Origin: Hydractinia symbiolongicarpus
Taxonomy: Eukaryota; Cnidaria; Hydrozoa; Anthoathecata; Hydractiniidae
Reading direction: 5' to 3'
Assembly: GCF_029227915.1 (NCBI RefSeq)
Contig: NC_079884.1
Span: forward strand, 14,696,001-14,760,000
Length of the DNA stretch: 64,000 nucleotides
The notes under the pieces were generated by a model, which saw only the letters and a list, made by a program, of their open reading frames with translations, made no database searches and was not told the origin of the DNA. The position numbers and the translations under genes were made by a program. This document shows positions 12,401 through 27,400 of the stretch, piece by piece. The first letter of the stretch is position 1, and every line of letters starts with the position of its first letter.

Positions 12401-15400
12401 AGATATTAGGATTTGAAGGTTTTTCGATGACGTCATCAACCCGTCCATTCCGAAACGGATTCGGGGACCCAGGTTTGGGAAAATAACCCAAATTGGTCCC
12501 TAGTTACCCACGCGGTGAAAAATCATTGACGTCACCACCTCGTTTCCAAGTTATTTGGCCTCAAAGTTTTAGGTGCACTGTAATGGCTTCATTAATTTAA
12601 TATAGGATATTGACGTTAAAGTAGTGTTATTTTCGTCGCGTCGTAACGTCAGAAAATTTAACATATTAGACATGCATTTTTCGGCAACATCAAAGGAAAA
12701 TAAAGACATCCACTTTGCCTGTCACAGACACACAGACACACTTAGCGTATTGTTATATAGATGAATTTTGTTTAGCATGTAATAGCATTTTTCGGCTAAG
12801 GAAAATTTTCAATGTGTTGACATGTATGTTGGTTACTAGTTGGGTACTAAGGTATCGCCAAGGGGATGTATGGGTTCTAAGGATAAAATACAGACCAGAT
12901 TTAAAGGAAATATGGATCCAGCAAAATGACATCATTATACTTTTCTTCATACTTCAAACATCTTCCAATGAAACATTAAAAACATATAATAAGTTTAATG
13001 ACACATTTTCGATTCCAATGACTTCATTAAAATTAATTTTTTGCATGAAATCATTTCCTTGCCATTCAGTCAATAATCCTATCAAGACTCAAGGCCAAAG
13101 CATCAGTAATGCTTAATAAATACAATTCCATTGTAAAATTAAGAATGTGTGACATAATTTATCATAAAACGTAACATCGTAACATCTGTTTTCGGCATGC
13201 GTGGCATTATTTTTGATGTCTGTGATGTTATCACATTAGTTTTGATCACCTGAAAACTGTTTGAATTAGGACTTTCTACAAGTATGCTAAGTTTTATCAA
13301 CTGTGTATAAGTAGTTCTGGAGTTATGGCCTCCAGGCACGTAATGCCCCCATCTGGTTCTGCACTTGACCCAAAAACGTGGTATTAATAGGGTAATAAAG
13401 GCCAGGTTTGGCAATTCATATTAAGTTGGTAGAACAACTCACCTATAAAAATCTCTAAGGCCAAAAAATTCTTCCTTTTGGTACTTCTGTAAGGTGCTAC
13501 AATTCTTTTGTGATTTATAAACCTCTAGATAGCCACGTGCCAGGGGGTCAAGGAGAGGAACAATTCTGTCTTTCATTGATGGATTACCTCCACAAACATC
13601 CCTATGTAAAGTGGAAATGTGGAGAACAAATCATTATTCACACTAAAATACCTTAACTAAAATGGCACAACATTAAAAACAAAGAAAACAAAACTAAATT
13701 TATCATTAAATTTGTTTATTAACTTCCTATATGTTGTTTTTAAGTTATGTGTTAAGAAAGAAAATTCTAGTCTTTTATACTTACTTAGCAGTGTTTTTAA
13801 GCTCTTCTAAATCTGGTTGTCCACGGCACAACATAATTCCTCTATTCATTTTTGCAGGATCAAGTGACCAGTTGGAAATTCCAATAAAAGCAACTCGTTT
13901 TGTCTTAAGGGCATCACCATTAAATGTCAAATCTTCTGAACCATCGGTACCATCTTCTAATAGCGGGTGAAGAGCTTTTAAAGGCATACGTGGAGAATCT
14001 TCAGCAAGACCAACTTCATCTAACACAACAACTGAGGTGAATTCCTCTAAATTCTTCCCAGTTTGAAAACGACTGCATTGCTTGAAAGTACTGATTATAC
14101 TTTCTGCGGTGGAAAGCGGACTGCATTGATATGACGACATAAAAATCTAAAAAAGGAAATTTACTGAAAGTGTAACTTTCCATTAAAAAACTATTATTAA
14201 ATTTGTTTATTTAAGAAGAGCTAAAGAAATATGTGGCTATTTATTTTTTTATACATCAGTGTAAACTTGTCTGTGTCATAAAAATTGGACATACTAACCT
14301 GCTTAAAGTTTTTAAATAATTGGGACCTTGATGAATGTCCTTGCATGTTGTCCTGTACAATTGTTTTAGCTAAAGATTTTGAGCTGCCAGGTTTTCCAAC
14401 AACAAAAAGAGGAATTCGTAGCTCAGTACATATGACCATCATGAAAACATTTTCACATAAAGCTTGATTGCATGCAATGTTGTCATCTAGATTCAGTTCT
14501 TTTACAAAATTTTCCTGACATCTAAAAAAGAGTTGCATTTTAATCTACCACAAGTTATTACTCTGATAATGCTAAAAGTGTAGAGGGTGATTCCACTAAC
14601 GTTCTAATCTCCTCTTTTAGCTGTTCTGGCCCATCTTGTAAAGCAAAAGAATCAACAAAAAATGGTGCTATATAGCTAAGATAAGTGTCTCTATCTTCCA
14701 ATCGTGCCATGTAGCAAACACCTAGAGCTAGTACTAGTGATCTTCGTTGTTTATCAATACTCTTCTAGAATAGAAAAAAAGAAAAATTAAATAAACACTT
14801 GCAAAGTTCTGAAAACATTGTGTTCTAATAAGGGGTAGTTAAGGCACTGGAATGCTACAAAAAGGATATTTAATGAGCAAAAAGAAGGTGCCTATCATTT
14901 TTTTAATTTTTTTTATTTATATTAATATTTACCTCAAAACTAGTCATTGTAAAATATGCATCTCTGACATCACCACTGGCTGTGGACAGGTTTAAAAGTA
15001 ATGGCATTTTTGTGTAAAACCATGACGTTACTTGCACTGCTCTTTCTACATCTCGTAAACTTACAAAACTGCACTCATCCTGCGATTGGTTAAAATGAAT
15101 ACATAAAAAGATAATTAAAATATATTATATAAATTATTGTCCTAACATAAACATTAAAATGATACAAAGGCAATACGTGACTGGCTCTCTGATCTCAAGT
15201 TATTTGTATTCAATGATATCCAAATCTGTAATTTTAAAATCTGTTATGGGATTTGCATATCAACGTATAGATATTATAGGTGGTGTATTAATAACATAAA
15301 AGAAATTATGCCAAAATGTCACTTGTTTTCTCGTCTTCGGCCTTCTAATAATATTAGTCTTGTGATTAATCCCTTTACTTAGCGATAACAAATGACATCA

Positions 15401-18400
15401 AACCTCTCTATTCCTCATAAATCTTTGTGATGCAGCAAGTACAGTTACGAGAAGTTCAACAAAATCGCTATTATTTGGCAACATGCTTTTCTTCTCCTAA
15501 AAAAATATACACTTGACTCTTAGTATTTTAACACAGTAATTTCTGCTTGATCAAGAAAATGGCATGAACACAATTTTTGCTGAATATATCAATGCAGTTT
15601 ACTAAGTTCTAATATATTTTTTCTAATTTTTTATGTGAAGAATTCCATTACAATACCCCAATCATATATCACCCTCCTGAAGCAGTTTTATGCACTTAAG
15701 GATTTTTTCATCAATCACTCTACTTAGCATTCAGCTAAGCACATCTGTAACACTGTTACCATAGAAACTATCAATATATATAGGAATTTTAAAAGTAATG
15801 GTGAAAAGAACCTGATTTTTCTGAGAGTTGATACCCTGTTATACATTCACAAATAAAACAATGTTCTAAATCGTATGTAAACATACATATCTTTTGATAA
15901 TCTGTCTTGCATATACTTCTTCTGTATCAGCATTTAGTTGACCAAAATCCCACACAAGAGGCTTCATGCTTTCTGGTAGTGGATGTACTCGATACACAAG
16001 TTGTCGCAAAGGAATATTACCTATAAAACACAATTATTATAATAAATTCAAAAGGAGTCCATAATAGGAAACAATAGGTTCTAGGAAAACCTACCAATTT
16101 TTTCATATGTTAATTCAGCGTTAACATGATATCCCAAACCAGCCGACTCCAATTTTGAGATCATGCTGGGAGTGTGTCTGAAATATTAGATGATAAACTT
16201 ACAGTTTTGAACTTAGCTTGTAAAAAAATTACAAGAGAAAATTTTACTTGCCAAAATTTTGCTACGTCAAATCCTTAACAATACGTCACATCAGAATAAG
16301 GTGTGTTGTGGAAGTGATGTTCCACACTGACATTTTTTTTATAATACTTATTGGTTGACATGATATATTTAAAATTATTTGCACTTGAGTTTTCGGCTGC
16401 AGAACATTGACTAGCTAATAACAGTGACAAATTATGACTTGTTTCCAAGGATCCTTGCCTTTTCTGTTATTTTGTGCCCTAATTAATGGTATAACAACGC
16501 CCAGGCACAATGGTAAGTCATGTGGGTGATAGTTGTAAAATACACGTTTTTTACATTTACATTTTATTTTTTTGGATTTAAAGGCTTTAATACTTAGTTT
16601 AGGTCAGAAATTGAAATTTTATTGTTCGTAATAAAATTGTTGTCATTGCTACACATCAATTAAATCAATTCTTTTAATTCTTGCTGACATTAGCAACAAT
16701 TCAATTAGCCGAAGATAAAAAAAAGACGCAAATTTTTTTTTAAGTTATTTGTGGCAAATCAAAAATAGCGCAGCGGTTTTTAAGTTACTGTGACAAACAA
16801 TACTGACCTCACCACATTTGACAGAACCACATAGGACCACACTAACCTGAATAGGATTAAAATGATTTACCTTCTGTATGGATTGCATGCGGCAATAATT
16901 TCAAGACCATGTTTTGCTAATGCAATTGGTTTGCCATGAACACGTTTATCAATCATGATCTCTTTTATTAATCCAATAGCATCAGTGGTGTTAGCTTCAT
17001 CAAGGAAAAGTATTGTTGAAAGATTAAATTTCCCTTTGTTCTCTTTTGCGATTTCTATTGCTTTATTCACTCTCATTGTGATGTCTCCTGCTGTAACTCC
17101 ACCATGAACCTTAACAAATCAAACATGTTACAATGTTGTATACTCTTGAGATATATTGATACAATTTTTATACAAGTCATTATTTTAATATTACTTTTTA
17201 TTTTATTCTATACCACGATGTTTTTTGTTAAAATATTGTGTGATCGCATGAAGTGGGCAAAAAGCTTACATAAACTTGTTGGAAAAATAGTTGGGTTTTT
17301 TCCACAAAACCCTAACCCTAACTGTAACCCAAAGATTTTTTAGGATCTCTAGTCATGTCTGAAATGTGTGTCCCAAGACCTAATGTTTTAAAAATGTTAA
17401 CTTTTCTATTCCTATCTGTATGATTTCCATCCTATATTCCAATATTATATTGTTTTGTGCATAATGGTAAAAAAGTATATGCATCTACGAAAGAATCTTT
17501 CGAAGTGTAACCATATTTATTCTTAAAATGATAACAGTTATCTGATAGATACTCTGATTCTGGTGATACACTTCGATCCCACTTAATTTAGAGTATAAGG
17601 CTTATTCTTTTAACTTTAAAAAATAATGAGAATATACATTACATACTTTGATTATTAGCATGTTTCTTGCCCCCTTTAACCCAGCACGTAAATCACACAT
17701 AAATCTAATTAGTCTTGTCTTTCCACAACCAGTTTCACCCATTAGAATAACAGGGATACCGCATCTAAAACATTATTATTTTTTACTGCAAACATTCTGC
17801 TTTAAAAGAAATACAGGTACAACTGTTTTAATAACTCATGAAAAGACATTTGCACGTGACTGCAAAATGGAAGGCTATTTAAAACATAATTTTCAAATTA
17901 TTGTTTTTAAAGGATTAAGAAACAGACACAAACCGTATGGCAATCTATTCTTTGTTGAGAAAGAGATGGATTTAAAAAGGAGTAGAAACTGTTGATAAGC
18001 AAATCTCAAATATTATTTCGGGTTCTTTTACATGAAAAAAGCAGCACAAAAATAAAAATAGAGGAGCCACATTTAGGTGATTGAGGGGAGTCCACCATGG
18101 TTAAGAAATAAAAAGCATGGATATTTCGAGGATAAGTATTTATGATTGCTTTATTAAGTTAAAGTGACAATATCACTGCAACGCAACATACTTGCATATA
18201 TTGTTTCCATTTGATTAAAGGCATCAAACTATTATGGTTAAAGTTTCGCTGTAAAACAGTTGTTAAAAAGTTTTTTACATTCTCGTTATTGATCAAGCAT
18301 GCTGATTTGCTTGTCATAAAAGATAATTTAAGTTATATGTAGTACCTTAATCTCATGTAAATAGCAAGAATCTTCTTCATATTGTCAATTGTTAACTCAT

Positions 18401-21400
18401 AAGTTGGATCAGGGTCTTGAATGCCTTCGTCAGTTGAAATATCTATTCCCATTACACGGCAAAGGAGCTGCAACTTTTGGTATCTAAAATAGTCAACTGT
18501 TTAAAATCCTGAAAAAACCTAGCTAATATAAATAACATTCCTTTGGTTTTAAAGTACATATGCAATGTAGCAATAACTTGAAATATAGATGTTATGTCAC
18601 TGGTCGAGTAAGGATTGTATTCCGAGTTTGTAGCAGGCAAAGAAAAAAGTGTTTTCCCTTAAAAAAGCCTAACAAGTCATGTTTGCCTAATGTCAAATTA
18701 TCTTAAAAAGTAACTACAAATTAGCCTCCACATGTGTTGTTTCATATTTACATTTACAGAGAACAAATGGTATGATCTAATAAATAATTACATTAACTAA
18801 AATGCTTCCTGGATCATGGCCTGATGTTACTAGTAGAATAATCTATTATGAGAAGTAGCAATCAAGCTGCATTAAGTTGTAACTCACAATACTACATTTA
18901 CGGTAAGAACACTGTGTCTACAATATTTTTTAAGGTTATACAACAATGATTTAATTTTTTTGTTAAAGCACTTTACTTTTTAAAAGTATGTTGTTGTATA
19001 TTTATTATTTTGAATGGTTTGACTGCATGTAATTTTGTTTTGATAGACTTTTAGCGAAATATTATTGTCAAAATATTTTTCTTTAATATCGCATTAAAAA
19101 AGATCACAGGCAATAAATCTATATCAGACATCAATTTGTCTTGCTGGAAATTCTGATGCTGATTTGTTTAAAACTTTTTGTTATTTCAAATATCATACCG
19201 ATTTAAGAAGTTATAATTTGTGTTTAAGCTGACTAAATCTCCTCTCATTTGTCTTGTTAAATCATCGTACAATGTTGTTGCCATAATGTTGTGTTGAATT
19301 ATAACGCCACGTTCAGGATCCAACAGATTTCCACCTCTATCAACATTAAAGCCAAGAAAACTCAATGTATTTCGGTCTTGATTGAAGAAAAGATATGGGT
19401 GATATCTAAAAAGAAAAAAAAACTAGTTTCAACTTTAGCAATAAAAAACTAATATCTATCTCATGATGCTCTTTTAGTAGTGCCACTTTACTTATGCTGA
19501 AATTTGTGATTTTACATTGATTTTTCAATTTCAAAGTAAGATTCATTGTCATCGAAGTGATAGTTTTCGCAGTGCAACAACCATAAAATTAATAAAAAAA
19601 TACAAAAAAGGTGAAAATATTTATAATGTACGTTTGTTCCCAGCGCCTCTTCAATTGTACCAACAAGTTTTGATTGTCTGTGCTTTCGATTTCATTTCTA
19701 GTCAAAGATCGAGTTGAGAAATCCTAAAAAGTAAAAAAATTATAAATGAATCAATACCTGATAAATATATGTTAAAATGTGAAGATAAAGAACTAGTAAT
19801 AGTACTGATTTCTAGAGAGAAAAAGTTTCAACATACAAATGATGGAATTAAATTTTTCCTGTCTCACCTTGGCCATTTCTAGCAGGAATTTCACAACAAA
19901 AGCTTTGAATCCACGCAAATCTTCGTTGATGACAGCACATGTAAAAGCACTTTCTTCACAATCCAATAACTGTTGGTTAAAAAAGTGTACAAAATTACGA
20001 AGCTCCATCCAAGATGGCTGATCAATACCACAATATCTAAACAATTAAGAATGAAATCTAGTACTTTATCATAACAAAGCAGCAATTTAAAAGATTTTTA
20101 GGGAGACAGATGTGAAGAGTGAGCAAAGTTTTTATAATGTAATTCAACTATGTAGAAATTTACGTAATAATCTCAATTCCCCTATTTTTTCTGTCTCTGC
20201 ACAATTGGCTTTATTATTAATAAACTCCGACTGAGTAATTTTAATAATTCGTGTTAAGAGGCAGACAAAATGCACAAAATACTGATGCAGGACGGGCGAA
20301 AATCAGATAACAGATATAAGATAACATAATAAGATTATTATGTTATCTTATACTAGTCATTAGCCCTTGGTAAAATCCTGTGGATTTTATATGAAAGAAC
20401 ACCTTTAACATACAACACTTTTCTTAACATTATGTTTTGTTACTTTTGAAGTACAACCAAATATTATGACTCAGATAAATAGAATACTGAGGATGTTTAA
20501 AAGTCTTATATGATCCTTTTTATTGTTTTGTGTGGTTACGAAATGCATAAATTTATTATATACACAGTTACACATGCAAAAATAAGACAAAACAAAGAGC
20601 ACATACCTTAAGAGAATTTCCAAACAGTCATTGTAATTCTCTTCAACCTCATTAGCATTAAAATTAAAATTATTGACAGCAGCTGGAGAGTTGTCATAGA
20701 CCTTAAGGTATTGATACACTCGTTGAACAGGTATCTTTTTAAATTCTTTTGTATCAAACCAAACATTTTGGTTGCTTTCTATGAAGTAAATCATCCATTT
20801 ATGAATTTGTTTAGCTAACGAGAAATATGTGATACAAGAAATATTTGCTCTTCGTGATTTTCACATAATTACTTCATAGCGTTTTTAATCACATCAACAA
20901 TACATACCTGAGAAATTGGCATTAGTCTGGAGATGGGTAGTAGTCTGTTACATACCTGAGAAATTGGCATTAGTCTGGAGATGGGTAGTAGTCTGTTGTG
21001 GTGACAAACAGTTTATTGTTGGCAACATTCTTAAAACAATGCTTTTCATATCCTAAAAACGTTCAATGGAATATCATAATAAAATTAAAGGTAAGTTTTT
21101 TATTGGTTCAGTTTGAAATGAAATGTTTTCACATCACTTATGATGCCTTTTATACTAAATCTTTATTATACCTTGTCCACAGTATTAGTTATCTCAATTA
21201 AACACAAATCGTGCTCATTCTTCCGCCATAATTTTCCACTGCTTGTGTGACAAGAGCCAAGTATTAGCACATTAAAAAGGAAAATATCCAAAAAATGATG
21301 GCCAATCTATAAAGGGAATACTGTGACTAAACATTGCTTTTGTTCAAGAATGAAAGAGTTGTTTTGTTATAGATTTAGGTTAAAGTTTAAAGTTTTATTT

Positions 21401-24400
21401 TCTGATAAAAACATATACCGTGGGAGCAACATCAAAATGGTAGATTCTAGGAAACACAGCTTCTAATTTTTCTTCAAATTGACAAAGTGAATTAACAACT
21501 TCTTTGACCTCAACATTAGTACCATGCAATGATGTAGTTACAACAAATGTTTCTGGAGCAATGCTTTTCAAATTTCGATTACGAAACAGTTTAGACTGTC
21601 TTGTCAGAGTTTGAAGCTTATCACCCTTTTGTGACACAAGGAGTGACTTTCCCATTCCAGCTCTCTCCGAACTGATTACATGCACGTTAAGACTAAAGAT
21701 AGAGTATGATTAAATGAATCATAGTCATTTACTCTATTTTATAAAAATATTCAAATCACCAAGTAAAATTGCAAAAAATAGCGAAGCTGCCAAATGCTAA
21801 AAAAGACCTAAAGTAAACCATAGGAAATATAATAGTCACAATTTCATACAATTCTTATGGTATCATTGTAGTCAGTTATTTAAAGGATCAGGGGTAATAG
21901 ATGATCAAGCTCCTTTATATATACAAGGTTTCTTAGTGAGATAAGAATTTAGTTAATTTAAGGACTTTATGTGTTAGTTAAACTGGTACTTTTTGCAGTA
22001 ACAAATTCTGTGTCCTTCTTAAGTGTGAAACAAGACTAAGCTTTAATAATGACTCAAACGTCAAGGGCAAAAATTTAAAGGTTACTTCGGAAGCATACAT
22101 ACCAGTCACTGTCTACTTGGGATGCATACTGAAATTTTTCAGGGCTTGAAAGCTGGCATAATTTGTTATGTAATAGTGCATTAACAATACTTTTGTTGGG
22201 GTGAAAAGGAAGCTTCACTCTATATGCATCTAATGCTGATATTAAGTATGAATTGTTTTCATTTTCACTGGAGCATAAAACAACCAATGGGCTTTTGAAT
22301 TCTAAATATAACAAATGACATTATAATCAGTTAGGTGTTTTTGCGTTAAGATTTATCTGAAGAAAGTTTGTTTGTTCTTACAAATAATTATTAAAAGTTA
22401 CAACATTAACTTTTATAAGCTTCCTTACCCACGCTTCTCCCAGAATTGAGTAACCTTTAGACTGAGAGAGAATTTCGATATAGCATCACTTATTTTGAAC
22501 TTTTCAGTTTATATGCAATGTTCATAGCAGACCGGTTTTGGTTAAATTGAAAGTTCTGCACATTACTTACATTAACATATTTACTCAAGCTTCAAGACCT
22601 TCATGAGTTGTAAGGCATCTTAAACAAATATTTGACATGTTTTTCTCACAAAGTGTAGATTCGGACACCATTTTAGGTTGAAAGTTGAATTTTCAATCCA
22701 GAACAATATTAATTTTAAGTGCAAATCAACGGATTTAATTAACTTCTCTGCATTATTAACCGATTTCTGACTCCGCACAAAATAGATGTGTTGCAGAGTT
22801 ATTTCTTACTTTATCCTTAGAAGTGAACACAAAACATTGATTCTGGTAAATGGTTTGAATGTTCATATTTTTAAAATTTTAAACTTAAAGGATATAACAA
22901 GTAACCCAAACCACTATTTTTTGTATATATAAAAAGAGAGGTTACTTTCATAGTAAACGTTCTCCAATCATTTTTCCCAAAACAATCAGTTAACCACTAA
23001 TAGGAATTAATCTGGCAACAGTACCTCAATGTAACGTGATTTTCACAACCACCAGATCTAGGCTTTGAACTGAGAACCCCTGGCTCCTGAGCACAACGCT
23101 GTTTCACTAGGCCATTGAATTTTTCACTAATTTCTAGATATTCTCACCCAATTGTGAAAAGGCAGCACCTAATTGTCAAAACAGTTCCTGTAAGGAATTC
23201 CTTTAAAATAAAATAAAAACTTGCCTGGTTTTTCCCGGATCTAGAAACATTTAGTACCTTTTCATCAATTTTACAACTTTTTGATGCAACTAAGCTATTT
23301 GATAGTTTTAACTATTTGATTTAGTAATATTTATACTTACTTTTTTTCATTTGCTCCTGAAGAAATTTATAACATCTTTCACTATCATTAAATCCAAGCT
23401 TGTCTGAAAAGGCAAGACAATAGATTCCAGAGCAGTTGTTCACAGCACGCAAGAACAACAGTTGAATCTGAAATAATAAAAAAGAACTTTAATACGCTGA
23501 TAATTATTTCCCCAATTTTTCCCTTTAAATACTAAGCCTGATTCTAAAGCGCGGGGACTACAGGGCAATTTTTTCATGTGCATTCAATACTATTTTGGTG
23601 CATAAAACAGCTTTTTGTTGCGCCACATTCAGCAAAATGCATGCAACAACACTTAAAGCCTCTGTAAAGAGAGAGAGAATTATTGTGATATGCCTATAAT
23701 ATGCCTGTTAGAACAATAGACATATATATATAGACAATTGTCTATATATATATTTTACACAACATAACATATAATGCCTTTTGCAATTTCATTTGATAAA
23801 AAAGGAAAAAAGAGAGTTTTCGATCAGTTTAGAATTCACAAAAAATGTGTGCAATTTTTAATCAAATTTTTGTTAGAAATTATGATAAAAAGAATTTCAT
23901 GTTTCTCTATACCTGTATCACAGTTGACTGTTCTTTTGTTTATTTATTGACATTCTTTGCTTTTGATTTGTTAGTTAAAAGTGTGCAACAAGAAAAAAAT
24001 GTTACAGCCTATGCGCCATGGTGCAGGATTTTAACATTTCTGCTGCATGGTGTATGCAGCACAAAACAAGGTGTTGTATGAAAGCAAATAAATTTGATTT
24101 TGTGTACCCATTTTTTTGTGGATATTGCTGCATTGCATAAAAAAGAGAAAAATATGCCTGACGTCGCAGTGCAATTTTGCTTCCCCAATGGAATGCAACA
24201 AATTCGTATTGTGGCACAGTGCGTAACGTTATTTTTTTTTCTCCCAGAACTTATCTAGCTTGCAAAACACTTTTACTACCATAACTAGCTCAAATTTGAT
24301 TGCTCAAGCTTTCCGTATATCCATAAGAATCACTAAAAGCTACTATTTTGTTGATATACCACAAAGTCTTAGAATGCACCAATTTAACCAGTAATGTAGT

Positions 24401-27400
24401 TTTTATGCTGTTTTTGAAGTTTCACCATTTGTGCCAAGTAGAAACTTGTCATAAGGTGGTTACTGTAAAGCAAGATATTTGAAAGTTTTTCTCACATTGT
24501 CAAATTCAAAATGCTATTTGAAATCACAGGAATATTTTCCAACTATTCTTGTTCTAAAGATCTGCAGCAGCTAATGCCTACAAATTTTTTAATTATTGCT
24601 AACATTGTTACTAGGGATTTAGGAGTGCTAAAAAGCAAGTCCATCATGTGCAGGTAGATCCCTGGTTTTATTTTCCATTTTTAGCAGAGAAATCCCTATA
24701 AAGCTATAAAAGCAAATCAAACTTTTTTAACAATTGCTGCATGTTCTTCAAATAGGACTTTTTAAAAGATAAAACAAGCCAGCATCACCTGCGTTTGACA
24801 GGAAAAAATATAAATCAATTAAGCCACTTCAACGTTTAAAATTTACAGTTTTTGAATCTTTAAATCTTTGAATCTTTCATTTTACACAAGTAATCTTACT
24901 CATGTAAAATGTGAATCACATTTTACACGAGTTTAGTGGTAAAATGAAAAGGAAAAAATATCTTTTTTATTACAAAAACACTAAACAAACAAAAAAGCAA
25001 GACATCTAAAGAATTTTAGGGGCAGCTATATTTAAAACACAAGAAAAAATATAAAAACATATAAATCAGAATCATTAAGTTGGAAACTTGAGGAACAGCG
25101 TTTAAAGTGCATTTGTGACTCATAAATATATATTTATGAGTGTTTAAATGCACACATATATAGATCTTCTTCCTACAGTACTCTGGTTTGTATTGCCCAT
25201 AGTTAGTTCACCATTTACCTATGTGCCTTTTCTGGTCAGCAGCATATTTTTTGGTCAGCAGTCTTGCTAGTATTTAAGCTGCAGTTGCCTCATGGTTTTC
25301 CTTTTCAGTTCTAGCAGTTTTTCTTATGCTTATGTCTGCTGCTTATTAATCCACTTAAATCTAATCAATCAATTTGCAATCAAACCAATCTTTGGCTAAT
25401 TAAACATGTATTTATCACCTATATGGATGCTGTTATATTTTATCTCACCTACTCAAACGCCAGATGGCTCAGAAGATGAAGATTCAACTTCTCAAACCTT
25501 CCAATCTGCTGCAATGTCTGTCGCTCTTGAGGAATCGTCCACACTCAAAAAGAAACGTATCCCAAAATGTCCTGGCTGCAAGGCACTTCTGGCTCTACAC
25601 GACTTTGGTATTCCCAGTCGTCACTGTCCAGGTCGTCGTTCTAGCGCTACCAACACTCTCACATCAGCTGCTTCAACACTTTCCTCATCTATTGCTAATA
25701 ACCCAATGTCTTCAATCCAAAGATCTTCGCCTCTGCAATCTCACCTAAACAACCCAAACAAATCTTCTTCACCGTCTCAGCTAGCTGCTCTTCGAAATCA
25801 GCTGGCTGTCTTAGAACAGGAAGAGCTATCCCTAAGGGAAAGTTTACAAACAGAAGAGCAACACCTTCTCAATCAGATTGCTGCTCGACAATCAGAATTA
25901 GCTAGGCTTCGCTCAGCTTCTTCCAGAAATGACTGCCCAGCACAAATTTTAAGCACTTCCCCGTTGCAGCAAACTGTAAATCCAACCAATCGTGTCCAAG
26001 ACAATCTCCGCCCTTCACCCCTTGACGTACAACCGCCATCTTGTTTTGCTTCCTTGCTTGCTCCGCAACAGTCCGCCAATTTGTTGACCAATCGCACTGT
26101 CTTGTCACAACAACAAACACGCTCCCTATCGGATGTTTTTCGCCAGCAAGAAGACCGTAGTTCAGAATTGTTTCTGCGCCCTGCACTTTCTTCAAACACT
26201 GGAAATGGTAAGCCACTTCGTATAGTCGATTTTGTGTCTCGGGTTCGTCCTGTGGAGCAGGAGAAGTTATTTCTACTGATCCTGGTTCGCAAACTACGCT
26301 AATGTTGGCCATTGGAAATAAGAAGCCAACATTGGTATCTCTTTCCATGGAACAATATAACATACCTAATTTGAGAATTTTTTATGAATTATTGTCTTCT
26401 GCCAGATTGCCAAACTCGTCCGATTTACGTGACTACTTGTCTTATTCCATTAAGATCTTAGAGTTGGCTAGAAAGTACACCTGGGAGTCTGTGCTAAAGT
26501 ATGACGATGAATATCGAATTCTTCAGCACACTTATGGCTATCCATGGAGCTTTGACAATAGCCATTTGCATGAAGTGATGCTTATACCTTGTTGGGCCTC
26601 CCCTCCTGTCTGTAACCCTTCCAGTACCTTAAGTAAGGGAAATTCATGTTCACCTGCCTCAGGATCGTCTTCAGGGTTTCCTACACATACTTCTTCCGGT
26701 GTGGAAATATGTCGTAATTTTAACCGCCAAAAAGGTTGCCAGAAAACAGAATGTAAATTCACCCACGTCTGCAACCGCAAAATTGGTAATCAGGCTTGTG
26801 GCAAACCTCATTCTGGACAAAGCCACAATTCTGACAATTGACTACCCTCAGAATTTCGCACTCCTCTTAATGTTGACTTATGGACCAATGAACTTCCTCC
26901 TTAATGGAATTCACTGTGGTTTTCAGCTTCTTCCTAAGGACTCTGATTTATTGCCTGCCGAAATGAATAACTACTTTTCTGTTACCAGTCCTACAGCTCA
27001 TATTAAAGTAGAAGCTACTCTGCTGGATGAACTTAAAACTGGTAACTATGTTCTTACTCAATGTAAACCTACCATTGTCAGTGCTCTTGGGGCTGTCCCC
27101 AAACCTAACTCTGACGAGTTACGCATTATACATGACTGTTCCATGCCAGTTGAAAAGGGTGTCAATACATACATTGATATTGAAAAACAAAAATTTCAAA
27201 CTATCGATGATGCCTGTGCTATGATCAAACAGGGATATTTTATGGCCAAGGTTGATTTACGCCATGCATATCGGTCAGTACCTGTTCACCCATCAAACTA
27301 TGCTGCGCTTGGTCTAAAATGGCGGTTTTCTGGAAGCACTCGATACTCATATCTTGTCGATACTCGACTTCCTTTTGGAGGTCGAAGTGCTCCTGGAATA

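Noticed and set aside
17297-17325. Telomere-like CCCTAA repeats
   Set aside because: Only two imperfect units in an intron; chance in AT-rich sequence.
25464-26363. Other overlapping ORFs inside element 1 gag
   Set aside because: Out-of-frame shadows; the retained frames match the element 2 gag domains.
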